Positions 1-5,709 are shown, counted from the stretch's first letter. The stretch is DNA of 12,692 nucleotides from an uncultured Acetatifactor sp. (GCA_947644185.1 CANRZC010000032.1:1-12692), one strand, 5' to 3'. Notes: generated from the sequence alone by a model not told the origin. A program made the numbers and translations.

Positions 1-33
1 ACCGGCTGTCGGACGTATTCTGTTTTTCTCCAT
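1..33 (-). CDS. rpoB: RNA polymerase beta subunit RpoB, N-terminal fragment (partial, runs off the window)
   Basis: Eleven codons read M-E-K-N-R-I-R-P-T-A-G, which matches the beginning of RpoB as I recall it from Lachnospiraceae, and the position downstream of rplJ-rplL is the conserved place for rpoB in bacteria. The ATG at 33-31 is preceded by a GGGGTGA ribosome binding site at 41-47 with a 7-nt gap. RpoB forms the catalytic core of RNA polymerase together with RpoC, which normally follows it. The gene is cut by the window edge, so the call rests on the short N-terminus plus synteny. It is separated from rplL by a terminator, its own promoter and a structured leader. Confidence 0.88.
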   Translation of the reverse strand, partial: MEKNRIRPTAG

Positions 34-217
34 TGACACTTCACCCCGTTCTTTCTGTGTAAAATCCGGAAAATTTTACACTCCTTGTCATGCCTGCCAC
101 TGTGCATGTGAAACTCTATTTCTTTCAAGGTATAAACCAAAAAGCCTGTCGCATTCCTTGAAACAGGCACGAAAAGATACTATGGTATGCCGCACCATAA
201 CACCGCGCAATAGCGCA
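34..217 (-). promoter_or_regulatory. Structured 5' leader of rpoB with terminator-like hairpin and competing pairings
   Basis: From the predicted start near 217 to the rpoB ATG the leader RNA is about 185 nt and shows several structures. There is a GCGC-AAUA-type stem at 205-216. A TATGGT/ACCATA stem lies near 181-198. A 6-bp stem at 163-168/144-149 is followed directly by U5 (139-143), which resembles a weak intrinsic terminator. A perfect 9-bp hairpin lies at 57-65/73-81, just upstream of the ribosome binding site. The loop of the terminator-like stem (156-163) is an 8-nt perfect complement of 123-130, so a pseudoknot or alternative fold is possible. The regulatory role is inference. Confidence 0.5.
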
Positions 218-223
218 CTATCC

Positions 224-252
224 ATAATATCACAAATATAAAAAGGGGTCAA
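224..252 (-). promoter_or_regulatory. Housekeeping (sigma-A type) promoter for rpoB
   Basis: On the minus strand TTGACC (247-252) and TATTAT (224-229) are separated by exactly 17 nt, with a TGn extended -10 just before TATTAT. The A/T-rich runs upstream (about 255-290) look like an UP element. Initiation is expected near 217. This promoter lies downstream of the rplL terminator, so rpoB can be expressed apart from rplJ-rplL. Confidence 0.8.
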
Positions 253-292
253 GTTGAATTTTAGAAAATTCAGGAAATTTTATATTTAGATA

Positions 293-333
293 AGAAAAGG
301 CAGCCTTCTGTCTTGTACAGGGCTGCCTTTTCT
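293..333. terminator. Intrinsic terminator after rplL (bidirectional shape)
   Basis: A perfect 13-bp stem (293-305 with 321-333) with a 15-nt loop sits 38 nt beyond the rplL stop codon. The A-run in one arm gives a T-rich 3' side on both strands. On the minus strand it is followed by further T-rich sequence. It should end most rplJ-rplL transcripts before rpoB. Confidence 0.85.
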
Positions 334-371
334 ACTGGCATACCGCCAAATGCTCATTTCATCAAACGAAA

Positions 372-743
372 TTACTTCAGAGTAGCCTTTGCGCCTACTT
401 CCTCCAGCTTCTTCTTGAGCTCTTCTGCCTCTTCCTTGGAAACGCCCTCTTTCAGTACCTTCGGAGCGCTCTCAACAGCATCCTTTGCCTCCTTCAGGCC
501 AAGGCCGGTGATCTCACGCACAACCTTGATAACCTTAACCTTCTCAGCGCCGATCTCGGTGAGCTCTACGTCAAACTCGGTCTTCTCCTCAACCTCTGCT
601 GCAGGACCAGCTGCTGCAACCACTACGCCAGCTGCTGCGGATACGCCGAATTCCTCCTCGCAAGCCTTTACAACTTCATTTAACTCTAATACGGTCATCT
701 CTTTGATAGCATCGATCAATTCCTGAGCTGTTAATTTAGCCAT
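372..743 (-). CDS. rplL: 50S ribosomal protein L7/L12
   Basis: This 123-residue protein is the acidic stalk protein of the large ribosomal subunit. It binds L10 as dimers and recruits translation GTPases. The N-terminal dimerisation helices (about 1-34) are followed by an Ala/Val/Pro-rich hinge (about 35-52). The conserved C-terminal globular domain (about 53-123) has the typical glycine-rich GLGLKEAKD segment around 80-88. I chose the start MAKLTAQ at 743 rather than an in-frame ATG five codons upstream, because a GGAGGA ribosome binding site at 751-756 lies 7 nt before it and would fall inside the longer version. It follows rplJ by 43 nt in the same transcript and is closed by the terminator at 293-333. 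Length is normal for the family. Confidence 0.98.
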   Translation of the reverse strand: MAKLTAQELIDAIKEMTVLELNEVVKACEEEFGVSAAAGVVVAAAGPAAEVEEKTEFDVELTEIGAEKVKVIKVVREITGLGLKEAKDAVESAPKVLKEGVSKEEAEELKKKLEEVGAKATLK

Positions 744-786
744 GTTATTATCCTCCATTTTCTCATTTTATAAAATAGAAACTCGT

Positions 787-1287
787 TTACGCCACTTCGT
801 TTTCGCCGTTCTTCTCCGCGATCTGGTTGATAACGCGTGCGAAATTGGTGACAGGACTCTGCAGACTTCCCAGCAGTCTGGAAATAAGTACCTCTCTGGA
901 CGGAATACTTGCGATAGTCCCCATTCCCTTGGCATCATACACGGTACCCTCTACAACGCCAGCCTTTATCTCCAGTTTGTCCGCTGTCTTGGCGAACTCA
1001 GAGAGAATTCTTGCAGGAGCCGTGGCATCCTCAGTGGAGATGGCTATCGCGTTAGGTCCTTCCAGATACTCTGAAAGTCCTTCAAATTGCGTTCCCTTGA
1101 ACGCAAAATTCATGAAGGTGTTTTTGTACACCTTGTAGACTACGCCTGCCTCGCGCAGATTCTTGCGCAGCGCTGTATCCTGCTCTACTGTCAACCCGCG
1201 GTAGTCTACCAAAACTACAGACTGGGCATCCTTGATCTGAGCGGAGATCTCGTCTACAATAGGTTTCTTTAACTCAACCTTTGCCAT
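787..1287 (-). CDS. rplJ: 50S ribosomal protein L10
   Basis: At 166 residues this is a full-length L10, the base of the ribosomal stalk. Its N-terminal domain binds 23S rRNA and its C-terminal helix carries the L7/L12 dimers. The opening MAKVELKK, the early segment around VVLVDYRGLTV (about 25-35) and the TxPARILSEFAK-like helix are characteristic. An AGGAGGT ribosome binding site (1294-1300) sits 6 nt before the ATG. The gene is preceded by an L10 leader with a transcription attenuator, to which the L10-L7/L12 complex binds in Firmicutes, so autogenous control is expected. rplL follows in the same transcript. Confidence 0.98.
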   Translation of the reverse strand: MAKVELKKPIVDEISAQIKDAQSVVLVDYRGLTVEQDTALRKNLREAGVVYKVYKNTFMNFAFKGTQFEGLSEYLEGPNAIAISTEDATAPARILSEFAKTADKLEIKAGVVEGTVYDAKGMGTIASIPSREVLISRLLGSLQSPVTNFARVINQIAEKNGENEVA

Positions 1288-1330
1288 TTTTTTACCTCCT
1301 TTTAGATTTTATGCCGATAAAGAAGATATC

Positions 1331-1372
1331 AAAAAAACTTAAAAATCCTCCCAGAGAAAGCCTCGGGGAGGA
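1331..1372 (-). terminator. Attenuator terminator of the L10 leader
   Basis: The 7-bp stem TCCTCCC/GGGAGGA (1346-1352 with 1366-1372) is followed on the minus strand by a T-rich tail over 1331-1345. It lies only about 40 nt before rplJ, so it acts within the leader rather than at a gene end. The segment 1350-1358 can instead pair perfectly (9 bp) with 1391-1399, which would break the terminator stem. Confidence 0.8.
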
Positions 1373-1476
1373 AATACTTTTCCACGCCCGTTCTCTGGGC
1401 GTTGCATTCTTCTCCTCGGTAGGATTTACGCTCGGGAATCCCTTTGCACCTACTGTCTTCGGCTTGGTTTAGAACC
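1331..1476 (-). ncRNA. Ribosomal protein L10 leader (rplJL attenuation leader)
   Basis: The minus-strand RNA contains the conserved L10-leader elements GAAGACAGYAGGTGC (about 1445-1460) and the matching CCTACCGAGGAG (about 1413-1424), which close the L10-binding junction. This agrees with the leader family known from Bacillus and other Firmicutes. Downstream come a 9-nt antiterminator segment and the terminator. Known logic: free L10-L7/L12 complex stabilises the fold that lets the terminator form, lowering rplJL expression. Exact leader boundaries are estimated from the promoter and the U-tract. Confidence 0.88.
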
Positions 1477-1482
1477 TTTTGT

Positions 1483-1512
1483 ATCATATCACAAGGGTCT
1501 TCTTTCCGTCAA
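1483..1512 (-). promoter_or_regulatory. Promoter for rplJ-rplL
   Basis: On the minus strand TTGACG (1507-1512) and TATGAT (1483-1488) are separated by 18 nt, with a TGA extended -10. It lies directly upstream of the L10 leader and downstream of the hairpin cluster after rplA. Initiation is expected near 1476. Confidence 0.8.
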
Positions 1513-1556
1513 CCCCTATTTTTGAATTCTGTTGTCATGAACAATCGCTGCAAGAC

Positions 1557-1671
1557 CGGAAGAATGCCCGCACTTGGCATTCTTCCGTGTGAGATTGGCT
1601 TGCAAAGCGAATTCTTTCGCTTGCAAGCCTAGAAGTTCTTGGGCGACGTCTTTTGGCGCCCTAGAACTTCT
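1557..1671 (-). repeat. Three tandem strong hairpins in the rplA 3' region
   Basis: Three consecutive inverted repeats fill the space between rplA and the rplJ promoter. The first has a 12-bp stem at 1557-1568/1576-1587. The second has 9+5 bp with one bulged base at 1597-1611/1616-1629. The third has 9+5 bp with one mismatch at 1631-1645/1657-1671. None is followed by a U-tract on either strand, so they are not standard intrinsic terminators. They may protect the rplKA mRNA 3' end, be processing sites, or be copies of a dispersed palindromic element. The structures are plain in the sequence; their function is not. Confidence 0.7.
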
Positions 1672-1679
1672 TCTCACAC

Positions 1680-2369
1680 TTAGAATTTCAGCGTGTTCAC
1701 CTTTACGCCAGGTCCCATGGTGCTGGCCAGTGTAATGCTCTTCAGGTACTGTCCCTTCAGCGCACTTGGCCTTGCCTTCACGATGGCGTCCATCAAGGCA
1801 TTGAAGTTCTGCAAAAGTGCTTCGTCCGTAAAGGACACCTTTCCTACGGGCACATGCACAATGTTGGTCTTGTCAAGTCTGTACTCGATCTTACCAGCTT
1901 TGATATCCTTTACAGCTTTGGTAACGTCCATTGTAACGGTACCAGCCTTTGGATTGGGCATCAAGCCCTTGGGGCCCAGAGTCTTACCCAGACGTCCTAC
2001 CACACCCATCATATCCGGGGTAGCCACTACTACATCGAAGTCAAGCCAACCTTCCTTCTGAATCTTCGGGATCAGCTCCTCCCCGCCTGTGTAATCTGCG
2101 CCAGCTGCCTCTGCCTCTGCCAGCTTGTCGCCCTTGGCAAATACCAAAACCTTCACAGTCTTACCAGTTCCGTTGGGCAGTACCACCGCGCCACGGATCT
2201 GCTGCTCAGCGTGACGTCCGTCGCAGCCTGTTCTGATATGCACTTCTACTGTCTCGTCAAATTTCGCAGCTGCGGTCTTCTTAACCAATGCGATTGCTTC
2301 TTCTGGCTCGTAGCTAACGCTGCGATCTACGAGCTTTGCAATTTCGTTATATTTCTTTCCATGTTTCAT
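1680..2369 (-). CDS. rplA: 50S ribosomal protein L1
   Basis: This 229-residue protein is a normal-length L1, which binds helices 76-78 of 23S rRNA to form the mobile L1 stalk at the E site. In other bacteria it also represses translation of the rplK-rplA mRNA. The diagnostic block QQIRGAVVLPNGTGK (about 56-70) is present, as are GRLGKTLGPKGLMPNPKAG (about 125-143) and the C-terminal TMGPGVKV signature. A GAGGT ribosome binding site at 2376-2380 lies 6 nt before the ATG. It follows rplK by 88 nt, a gap that holds a 6-bp hairpin. The stop codon is followed closely by three tandem hairpins. Confidence 0.98.
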   Translation of the reverse strand: MKHGKKYNEIAKLVDRSVSYEPEEAIALVKKTAAAKFDETVEVHIRTGCDGRHAEQQIRGAVVLPNGTGKTVKVLVFAKGDKLAEAEAAGADYTGGEELIPKIQKEGWLDFDVVVATPDMMGVVGRLGKTLGPKGLMPNPKAGTVTMDVTKAVKDIKAGKIEYRLDKTNIVHVPVGKVSFTDEALLQNFNALMDAIVKARPSALKGQYLKSITLASTMGPGVKVNTLKF

Positions 2370-2411
2370 TCTTATACCTCTTTCTCCGCTTCAGTGGGGC
2401 TCGGTTCAAAC

Positions 2412-2428
2412 GACAGCTCTTCGCTGTC
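2412..2428 (-). promoter_or_regulatory. Small hairpin in the rplK-rplA intercistronic gap
   Basis: A perfect 6-bp stem GACAGC/GCTGTC with a 5-nt loop lies 42 nt before the rplA start, within the rplKA message. There is no U-tract, so it is not a terminator. It may affect translation or mRNA processing, but no role can be shown from sequence. Confidence 0.4.
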
Positions 2429-2457
2429 TCCCAATTGATTTCGCCTGACGGCTCTGC

Positions 2458-2883
2458 CTACTCTTCGATGGTAATACCCATGCTGCGCGCCGTGCCGGCG
2501 ATCATGCTCATAGCTGCCTCCAGGCTGGCCGCGTTCAAATCGGGCATCTTTGTCTCTGCGATTTCCTGTAGCTTAGCCTTGGAAAGCGTAGCGACCTTCG
2601 TCTTGTTAGGGGTTGCAGAAGCTGACTTCAAATTGCAAGCCTTCTTCAGCAGCACTGCTGCAGGGGGAGTCTTCGTAATGAAACTGAAAGACCTATCCGC
2701 GTATACCGTAATTACTACGGGAATGATGACATCGCCCTTGTCTGCTGTCCTTGCGTTGAACTGCTTTGTAAATTCGACAATGTTCACACCATGCTGTCCA
2801 AGGGCAGGACCTACGGGCGGAGCCGGTGTTGCTTTGCCGGCAGGAATCTGTAATTTGATATAACCTGTTACTTTTTTTGCCAT
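2458..2883 (-). CDS. rplK: 50S ribosomal protein L11
   Basis: This 141-residue protein is L11, which binds the GTPase-associated region of 23S rRNA at the base of the stalk and contacts elongation factors and RelA. The N-terminal domain has the proline-rich PAPPVGPALGQHGVNI segment (about 19-34) that forms the thiostrepton/GTPase-centre interface. The C-terminal RNA-binding domain spans about 70-141 and ends with a SMGI-type sequence. An AGGAGGT ribosome binding site (2890-2896) precedes the ATG by 6 nt. The gene is preceded by a 165-nt structured leader after nusG and is co-transcribed with rplA. Confidence 0.98.
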   Translation of the reverse strand: MAKKVTGYIKLQIPAGKATPAPPVGPALGQHGVNIVEFTKQFNARTADKGDVIIPVVITVYADRSFSFITKTPPAAVLLKKACNLKSASATPNKTKVATLSKAKLQEIAETKMPDLNAASLEAAMSMIAGTARSMGITIEE

Positions 2884-3048
2884 TTTGGCACCTCCTATAA
2901 TGTGGTAAACCGCAGTAGACTGGCCATACAGCTAGTCTCCAGCGGCAATCCGGCGCAGTCTCTAAAGCAAAACTGCTCCCACTTTGCTAAGCGGCTCGAA
3001 GAACCGCTTTTGTATCCCAACCGCCCTCTCAGGCGGGAAATACCAGTT
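2884..3048 (-). promoter_or_regulatory. Structured nusG-rplK intercistronic leader
   Basis: These 165 nt hold no gene but several stems: 5 bp at 2917-2921/2934-2938, 5 bp at 2955-2959/2972-2976, 8 bp (one G-U) with a short UUCG-type loop at 2989-2996/3002-3009, and 5 bp at 3021-3025/3032-3036. None is followed by a U-tract on the minus strand, and I found no good promoter. An L1-responsive leader ahead of rplK is known in other bacteria, so a translational control site or an RNA-processing region is plausible but unproven here. Confidence 0.4.
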
Positions 3049-3567
3049 CTAAAGCTTCCTAACTTCTGCAAAGCTGATCTCCACAGGGGTCTCCCTGCCG
3101 AACAGCTCTACATTGATAGTAGCTGTCTGCTTGCTGTAATCAAGCTTCTGCACGATGCCTATGGTATCCTTCCAGATGCCAGCCACCACGGCAATGCTGT
3201 CCCCTTCGCCAAAGTCGATGGAGACGTTCTCTGTCTTGATGCCCAATGGCTTCATCTCCGCCTCCGTCAGGGGCACTGGCTTGCTCCCTGGTCCCACAAA
3301 TCCTGTGACACCGCGTGTGTTGCGGACAACATACCATGTATCGTCATTCATCTCCATATTGAGAAGCACATATCCCGGGAACATCTTCTTCTGGACTGTT
3401 CTTCTGGCACCATTCTTCATTTCCACCACATCCTGCAGGGGAACACGCACTTCCAGAATCTGCTCTGCAAGGTGCTTATTATTTTCGATGGTCTTCTCAA
3501 TATTGGCTTTGACTTTGTTTTCATATCCTGAATAGGTATGGACAACATACCATTTTGCCTCTGCCAT
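3049..3567 (-). CDS. nusG: Transcription termination/antitermination factor NusG
   Basis: This 172-residue protein is NusG, which binds the clamp of RNA polymerase during elongation and couples it to Rho or the ribosome, or to pausing in Firmicutes. The NGN domain opens with WYVVHTYSGYENKV (6-19). The FPGYVLLNMEM strand (63-73) and the WYVVRNTRGVTGFVG segment (78-92) are conserved. A C-terminal KOW domain follows at about 118-155. The KOW loop here reads VVAGIWKD rather than the more common GPF-type turn. A GAGGGT-type ribosome binding site (3574-3579) precedes the ATG by 6 nt. It follows secE by 15 nt. Confidence 0.98.
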   Translation of the reverse strand: MAEAKWYVVHTYSGYENKVKANIEKTIENNKHLAEQILEVRVPLQDVVEMKNGARRTVQKKMFPGYVLLNMEMNDDTWYVVRNTRGVTGFVGPGSKPVPLTEAEMKPLGIKTENVSIDFGEGDSIAVVAGIWKDTIGIVQKLDYSKQTATINVELFGRETPVEISFAEVRKL

Positions 3568-3582
3568 GCAATCACCCTCGTC

Positions 3583-3801
3583 CTAAATTGATGTAATGAA
3601 GTTCACGCCTGTCTTCGCAATGTAATCCAACAACGCGATGATGACGCCCAGCACCACCGAAATTGCCACCACAGCCACAGACTGTTTTAAGGTAGCCTGC
3701 CTGTCCGGCCATACTATTTTTTTGAATTCAGCCTTCACCCCTTTGAAAAAGCTGGGGCCAGTCTTTGCTTTCTTCTCTGCAGAATCTCCCATTTCGACCA
3801 T
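3583..3801 (-). CDS. secE: Preprotein translocase subunit SecE
   Basis: This 72-residue protein is the single-span SecE of Gram-positive type, the clamp subunit of the SecYEG channel. The amphipathic segment with FFKGVKAEFKKIVWPDR (18-34) is diagnostic, followed by one membrane helix at about 41-58. Two starts are possible. The ATG at 3801 has GGGGA 6 nt upstream, while the ATG three codons later has AAAGG about 10 nt upstream. The difference is three residues and does not affect function. It lies 47 nt after rpmG and 15 nt before nusG, the usual operon. Confidence 0.95.
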   Translation of the reverse strand: MVEMGDSAEKKAKTGPSFFKGVKAEFKKIVWPDRQATLKQSVAVVAISVVLGVIIALLDYIAKTGVNFITSI

Positions 3802-3848
3802 ACCTTTCCCCGTGGACGCCTAAACTTTTCTGCGCCGCCATCCGGCTA

Positions 3849-3998
3849 TTATTTGGTTTCCTTGTGCAGCGTGTGCTTCCTGCAGAATCTGCAGTATTTC
3901 TTGATCTCCATCCTCTCGGGATGATTCTTCTTCTCCTTGGTAGTATTGTAGTTACGCTGCTTGCACTCGGTGCAGGCCAATGTGATTTTTGTACGCAT
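3849..3998 (-). CDS. rpmG: 50S ribosomal protein L33 (zinc-binding form)
   Basis: A 49-residue ORF beginning MRTKITLACTECKQRNY encodes L33 of the large subunit. Two CxxC pairs (CTEC and CRFC) show it is the zinc-ribbon C+ form rather than the cysteine-free paralogue used under zinc limitation. The rest is basic, with KEKKNHPERMEIKKYC typical of the family. A GGAGGT ribosome binding site (4005-4010) sits 6 nt before the ATG, and two stop codons in a row (TAA TAG) end the gene. It is the first gene after the promoter at 4080-4108 and is followed by secE. Confidence 0.97.
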   Translation of the reverse strand: MRTKITLACTECKQRNYNTTKEKKNHPERMEIKKYCRFCRKHTLHKETK

Positions 3999-4079
3999 TT
4001 TGCTACCTCCACATGTTCTTTCACTTACCGTATTATTTTAAGCATAAAAAAAAGACCTAAAACCTTATCTCGTTTTCCT

Positions 4080-4108
4080 ACTATAACATAGAACTCCTGC
4101 TCCGTCAA
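4080..4108 (-). promoter_or_regulatory. Promoter for rpmG-secE-nusG
   Basis: On the minus strand TTGACG (4103-4108) and TATAGT (4080-4085) are 17 nt apart with a TGT extended -10. Initiation near 4073 gives a leader of about 75 nt to rpmG, which contains a run of eight U residues (4046-4053) without a strong stem before it. Phased A-tracts lie just upstream of the -35. Confidence 0.82.
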
Positions 4109-4110
4109 CT

Positions 4111-4157
4111 GTTTTTTCACGTTTTGTCTATGTTTTTGTGGGTTTTTGTGGCGTTTT
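4111..4157 (-). promoter_or_regulatory. Helically phased A-tracts upstream of the rpmG promoter (UP-like or bent DNA)
   Basis: Five A-tracts on the minus strand (T-runs at 4112-4117, 4122-4125, 4133-4137, 4143-4147 and 4154-4157) are centred about 9-11.5 bp apart, close to one helical turn. The nearest ends 3 bp from the -35. Such phasing is known to bend DNA and to serve as UP elements for the RNA polymerase alpha subunit. The tracts are embedded in imperfect direct repeats of GTTTTTGTG (plus strand). Confidence 0.55.
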
Positions 4158-4172
4158 GTACTTTCATTATTC

Positions 4173-4201
4173 TTGTCTCTTTGAATTTTGTATGCTATAA
4201 T
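4173..4201 (+). promoter_or_regulatory. Possible sigma-A promoter, divergent (second candidate for the FliD-like gene)
   Basis: TTGTCT (4173-4178) and a perfect TATAAT (4196-4201) are separated by 17 nt with a TGC extended -10. It would give a leader of about 105 nt. It may provide basal expression in addition to the sigma-28 promoter downstream. Confidence 0.5.
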
Positions 4202-4239
4202 ATTTGCAGAAAGAAACGCACAAAATGATAGAATACTGT

Positions 4240-4266
4240 TAAAAACTGGAAAGCAAATGCCGATAA
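4240..4266 (+). promoter_or_regulatory. Sigma-28 (SigD/FliA) flagellar promoter
   Basis: TAAA (4240-4243), a 15-nt spacer and GCCGATAA (4259-4266) exactly match the consensus for the flagellar sigma factor. The predicted start near 4273 is 40 nt before the ATG, with a strong AAAGGGGG ribosome binding site between. The downstream gene is a FliD-family protein, so site and gene support each other. Confidence 0.85.
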
Positions 4267-4312
4267 AAGAATTAATAGAATGTTTTCATCTTGATAGAAA
4301 GGGGGCTTGGCA

Positions 4313-5611
4313 ATGGGAGCCGTCCTAAATGCAGTATATAACAATTACCTTACCACTTATACGCCGAAGCCGCTGACCAAATATGATACCCATAAAAAGA
4401 GTGAGCTTCGAAATGTATATAATTCTATTGTAAAGTTAAATAAAGACGAACCCTGGTATCTTCCCACTACCAGCAAAGATACCCAGCAGTACGCGGTAAA
4501 TTTAAAGGAAAATGCCAGAGAGCTGCGCAACACCATCGCACAGCTAGGAGGGCTGGAGAAGGATGGGCTGTTCCGCAAGAAAAGTGCTTACTCTACTGAC
4601 GAAGGCGTTGCCACTGCTTCCTACATTGGTCCTGAGAACTCTGCTATGGAAATACAGGACTTACAGCTAGATGTCCATTCGTTAGCTACCTCTCAGGAGA
4701 ATCTAGGCTTATTTTTGCCTGGCAATAGCCGTGCGGCCCTGTCGCCAGATACTTACTCTTTTGATGTAAATATCAACGATATGAACTACGAGTTTCAGTT
4801 TTCCGTTGGAGAAAACGAAACCAACCTGGAAGTGCAGGAGCGCCTGGTCCGTCTGATCAATAGCTCTGACATTGGCCTTCGGGCCTCTCTGGCAGAGTCA
4901 GAAGGACGTACTTCACTGCGGCTGACCTCTGAGGCCACAGGGCTTGCCCCTGATAAGGAACAGATATTCACTGTCAGCGACGACCACACCAGCAAGACCC
5001 ACGGAGCTGTGGAATATCTGGGCCTAGATTACACCAGCAGAGAGGCTTCCAATGCCAGCTTTTCCGTAAATGGCGAAGAGCTTACCTCCTCCACCAACCA
5101 TGTGACACTCAATCAGCTCTTTGATGTGCATCTCACTGGCATCAGCTCTGGCGCCCAGTCTGCAAAGATTGGTCTGAAGACAGATGTGGAGTCACTCACT
5201 GACAATGTGTCCCATCTGGTGGGCGGATACAATGATTTCATTAGAGCAGCATCCAACTATCTGGAATCCCAGTCCAGAAGCAGGCAGCTTGTACAGGAAA
5301 TGAAGGGCATTGCCTCTGTGTATGGCAGTTCTCTGGAGACCATGGGGTTGAATCTGGAGGAGGATGGAACACTGGCCATCGATCAAGATACACTGCGCCA
5401 GACTGCCACTGAGACCAGAGATCTCAATGAAACCTTTGGTTCCCTGAAGACCTTTTCCAGCATGCTTTTGCGCAAAAGCGACCAAGTATCCTTAAATCCC
5501 ATGGATTATGTGGAAAAGGTCATGGTGGCTTACAAGAATCCAGGCCACAATTATCCCAACCCATACATCACAAGCGCCTACAGTGGTATGATGTTCGATG
5601 GCTATTTCTGA
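4313..5611 (+). CDS. FliD-like flagellar cap family protein
   Basis: This 432-residue protein resembles the filament cap/hook-associated protein 2 (FliD) family. Residues 247-265 (NASFSVNGEELTSSTNHVT) match the flagellar hook IN motif. Segment 297-312 (DNVSHLVGGYNDFIRA) resembles the FliD helix reading VxxFVxxYNxL. Residues 341-360 carry the FliD-type LxxxGxxxxxDGTLxxD pattern. It has no signal peptide, as expected for a flagellar type III export substrate. The N-terminus is not the canonical FliD start and the protein ends in YSGMMFDGYF, so it is probably a divergent FliD or a FliD-like paralogue. The ATG at 4313 is preferred over TTG at 4307 because GGGGG at 4301-4305 lies 7 nt before it. 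A sigma-28 promoter precedes it. It stands alone, away from other flagellar genes in view. Confidence 0.75.
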   Translation: MGAVLNAVYNNYLTTYTPKPLTKYDTHKKSELRNVYNSIVKLNKDEPWYLPTTSKDTQQYAVNLKENARELRNTIAQLGGLEKDGLFRKKSAYSTDEGVATASYIGPENSAMEIQDLQLDVHSLATSQENLGLFLPGNSRAALSPDTYSFDVNINDMNYEFQFSVGENETNLEVQERLVRLINSSDIGLRASLAESEGRTSLRLTSEATGLAPDKEQIFTVSDDHTSKTHGAVEYLGLDYTSREASNASFSVNGEELTSSTNHVTLNQLFDVHLTGISSGAQSAKIGLKTDVESLTDNVSHLVGGYNDFIRAASNYLESQSRSRQLVQEMKGIASVYGSSLETMGLNLEEDGTLAIDQDTLRQTATETRDLNETFGSLKTFSSMLLRKSDQVSLNPMDYVEKVMVAYKNPGHNYPNPYITSAYSGMMFDGYF

Positions 5612-5626
5612 ACATGACCCTCAAAG

Positions 5627-5655
5627 AAGGGAGCACCGATCCCCGATGCTCCCTT
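5627..5655. terminator. Hairpin between convergent genes (probable bidirectional terminator)
   Basis: A perfect 9-bp stem AAGGGAGCA/TGCTCCCTT (5627-5635 with 5647-5655) with an 11-nt loop lies 15 nt after the FliD-like stop. It also lies about 55 nt beyond the stop of the converging XRE gene. The T-runs are short on both strands, so strength is uncertain. Confidence 0.65.
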
Positions 5656-5709
5656 TCCGTACCACTTGCCTTGCTTGACTATCCCGATTTTCTATGCCGA
5701 CAATTTCTC

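Noticed and set aside
1..115. Small leader ORF starting ATGCAC near 112 on the minus strand and overlapping rpoB out of frame
   Set aside because: No convincing ribosome binding site, and it runs through the 9-bp hairpin and into rpoB; no sign of coding constraint could be seen.
744..758. Longer start for L7/L12 (MEDNN-MAKL)
   Set aside because: The GGAGGA ribosome binding site for the MAKL start lies within that extension, and the family starts at MAKL.
313..1632. Plus-strand open frames opposite rplL, rplJ and their leader
   Set aside because: They are antisense shadows of well-identified ribosomal protein genes and lack ribosome binding sites and recognisable protein features.
2397..2413. 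T-loop-like GGTTCAAAC suggesting a tRNA
   Set aside because: No acceptor, D or anticodon arms can be drawn around it on either strand.
4046..4073. Attenuator in the rpmG leader based on a run of eight U residues
   Set aside because: No stable stem precedes the U-run, so termination there is not supported.
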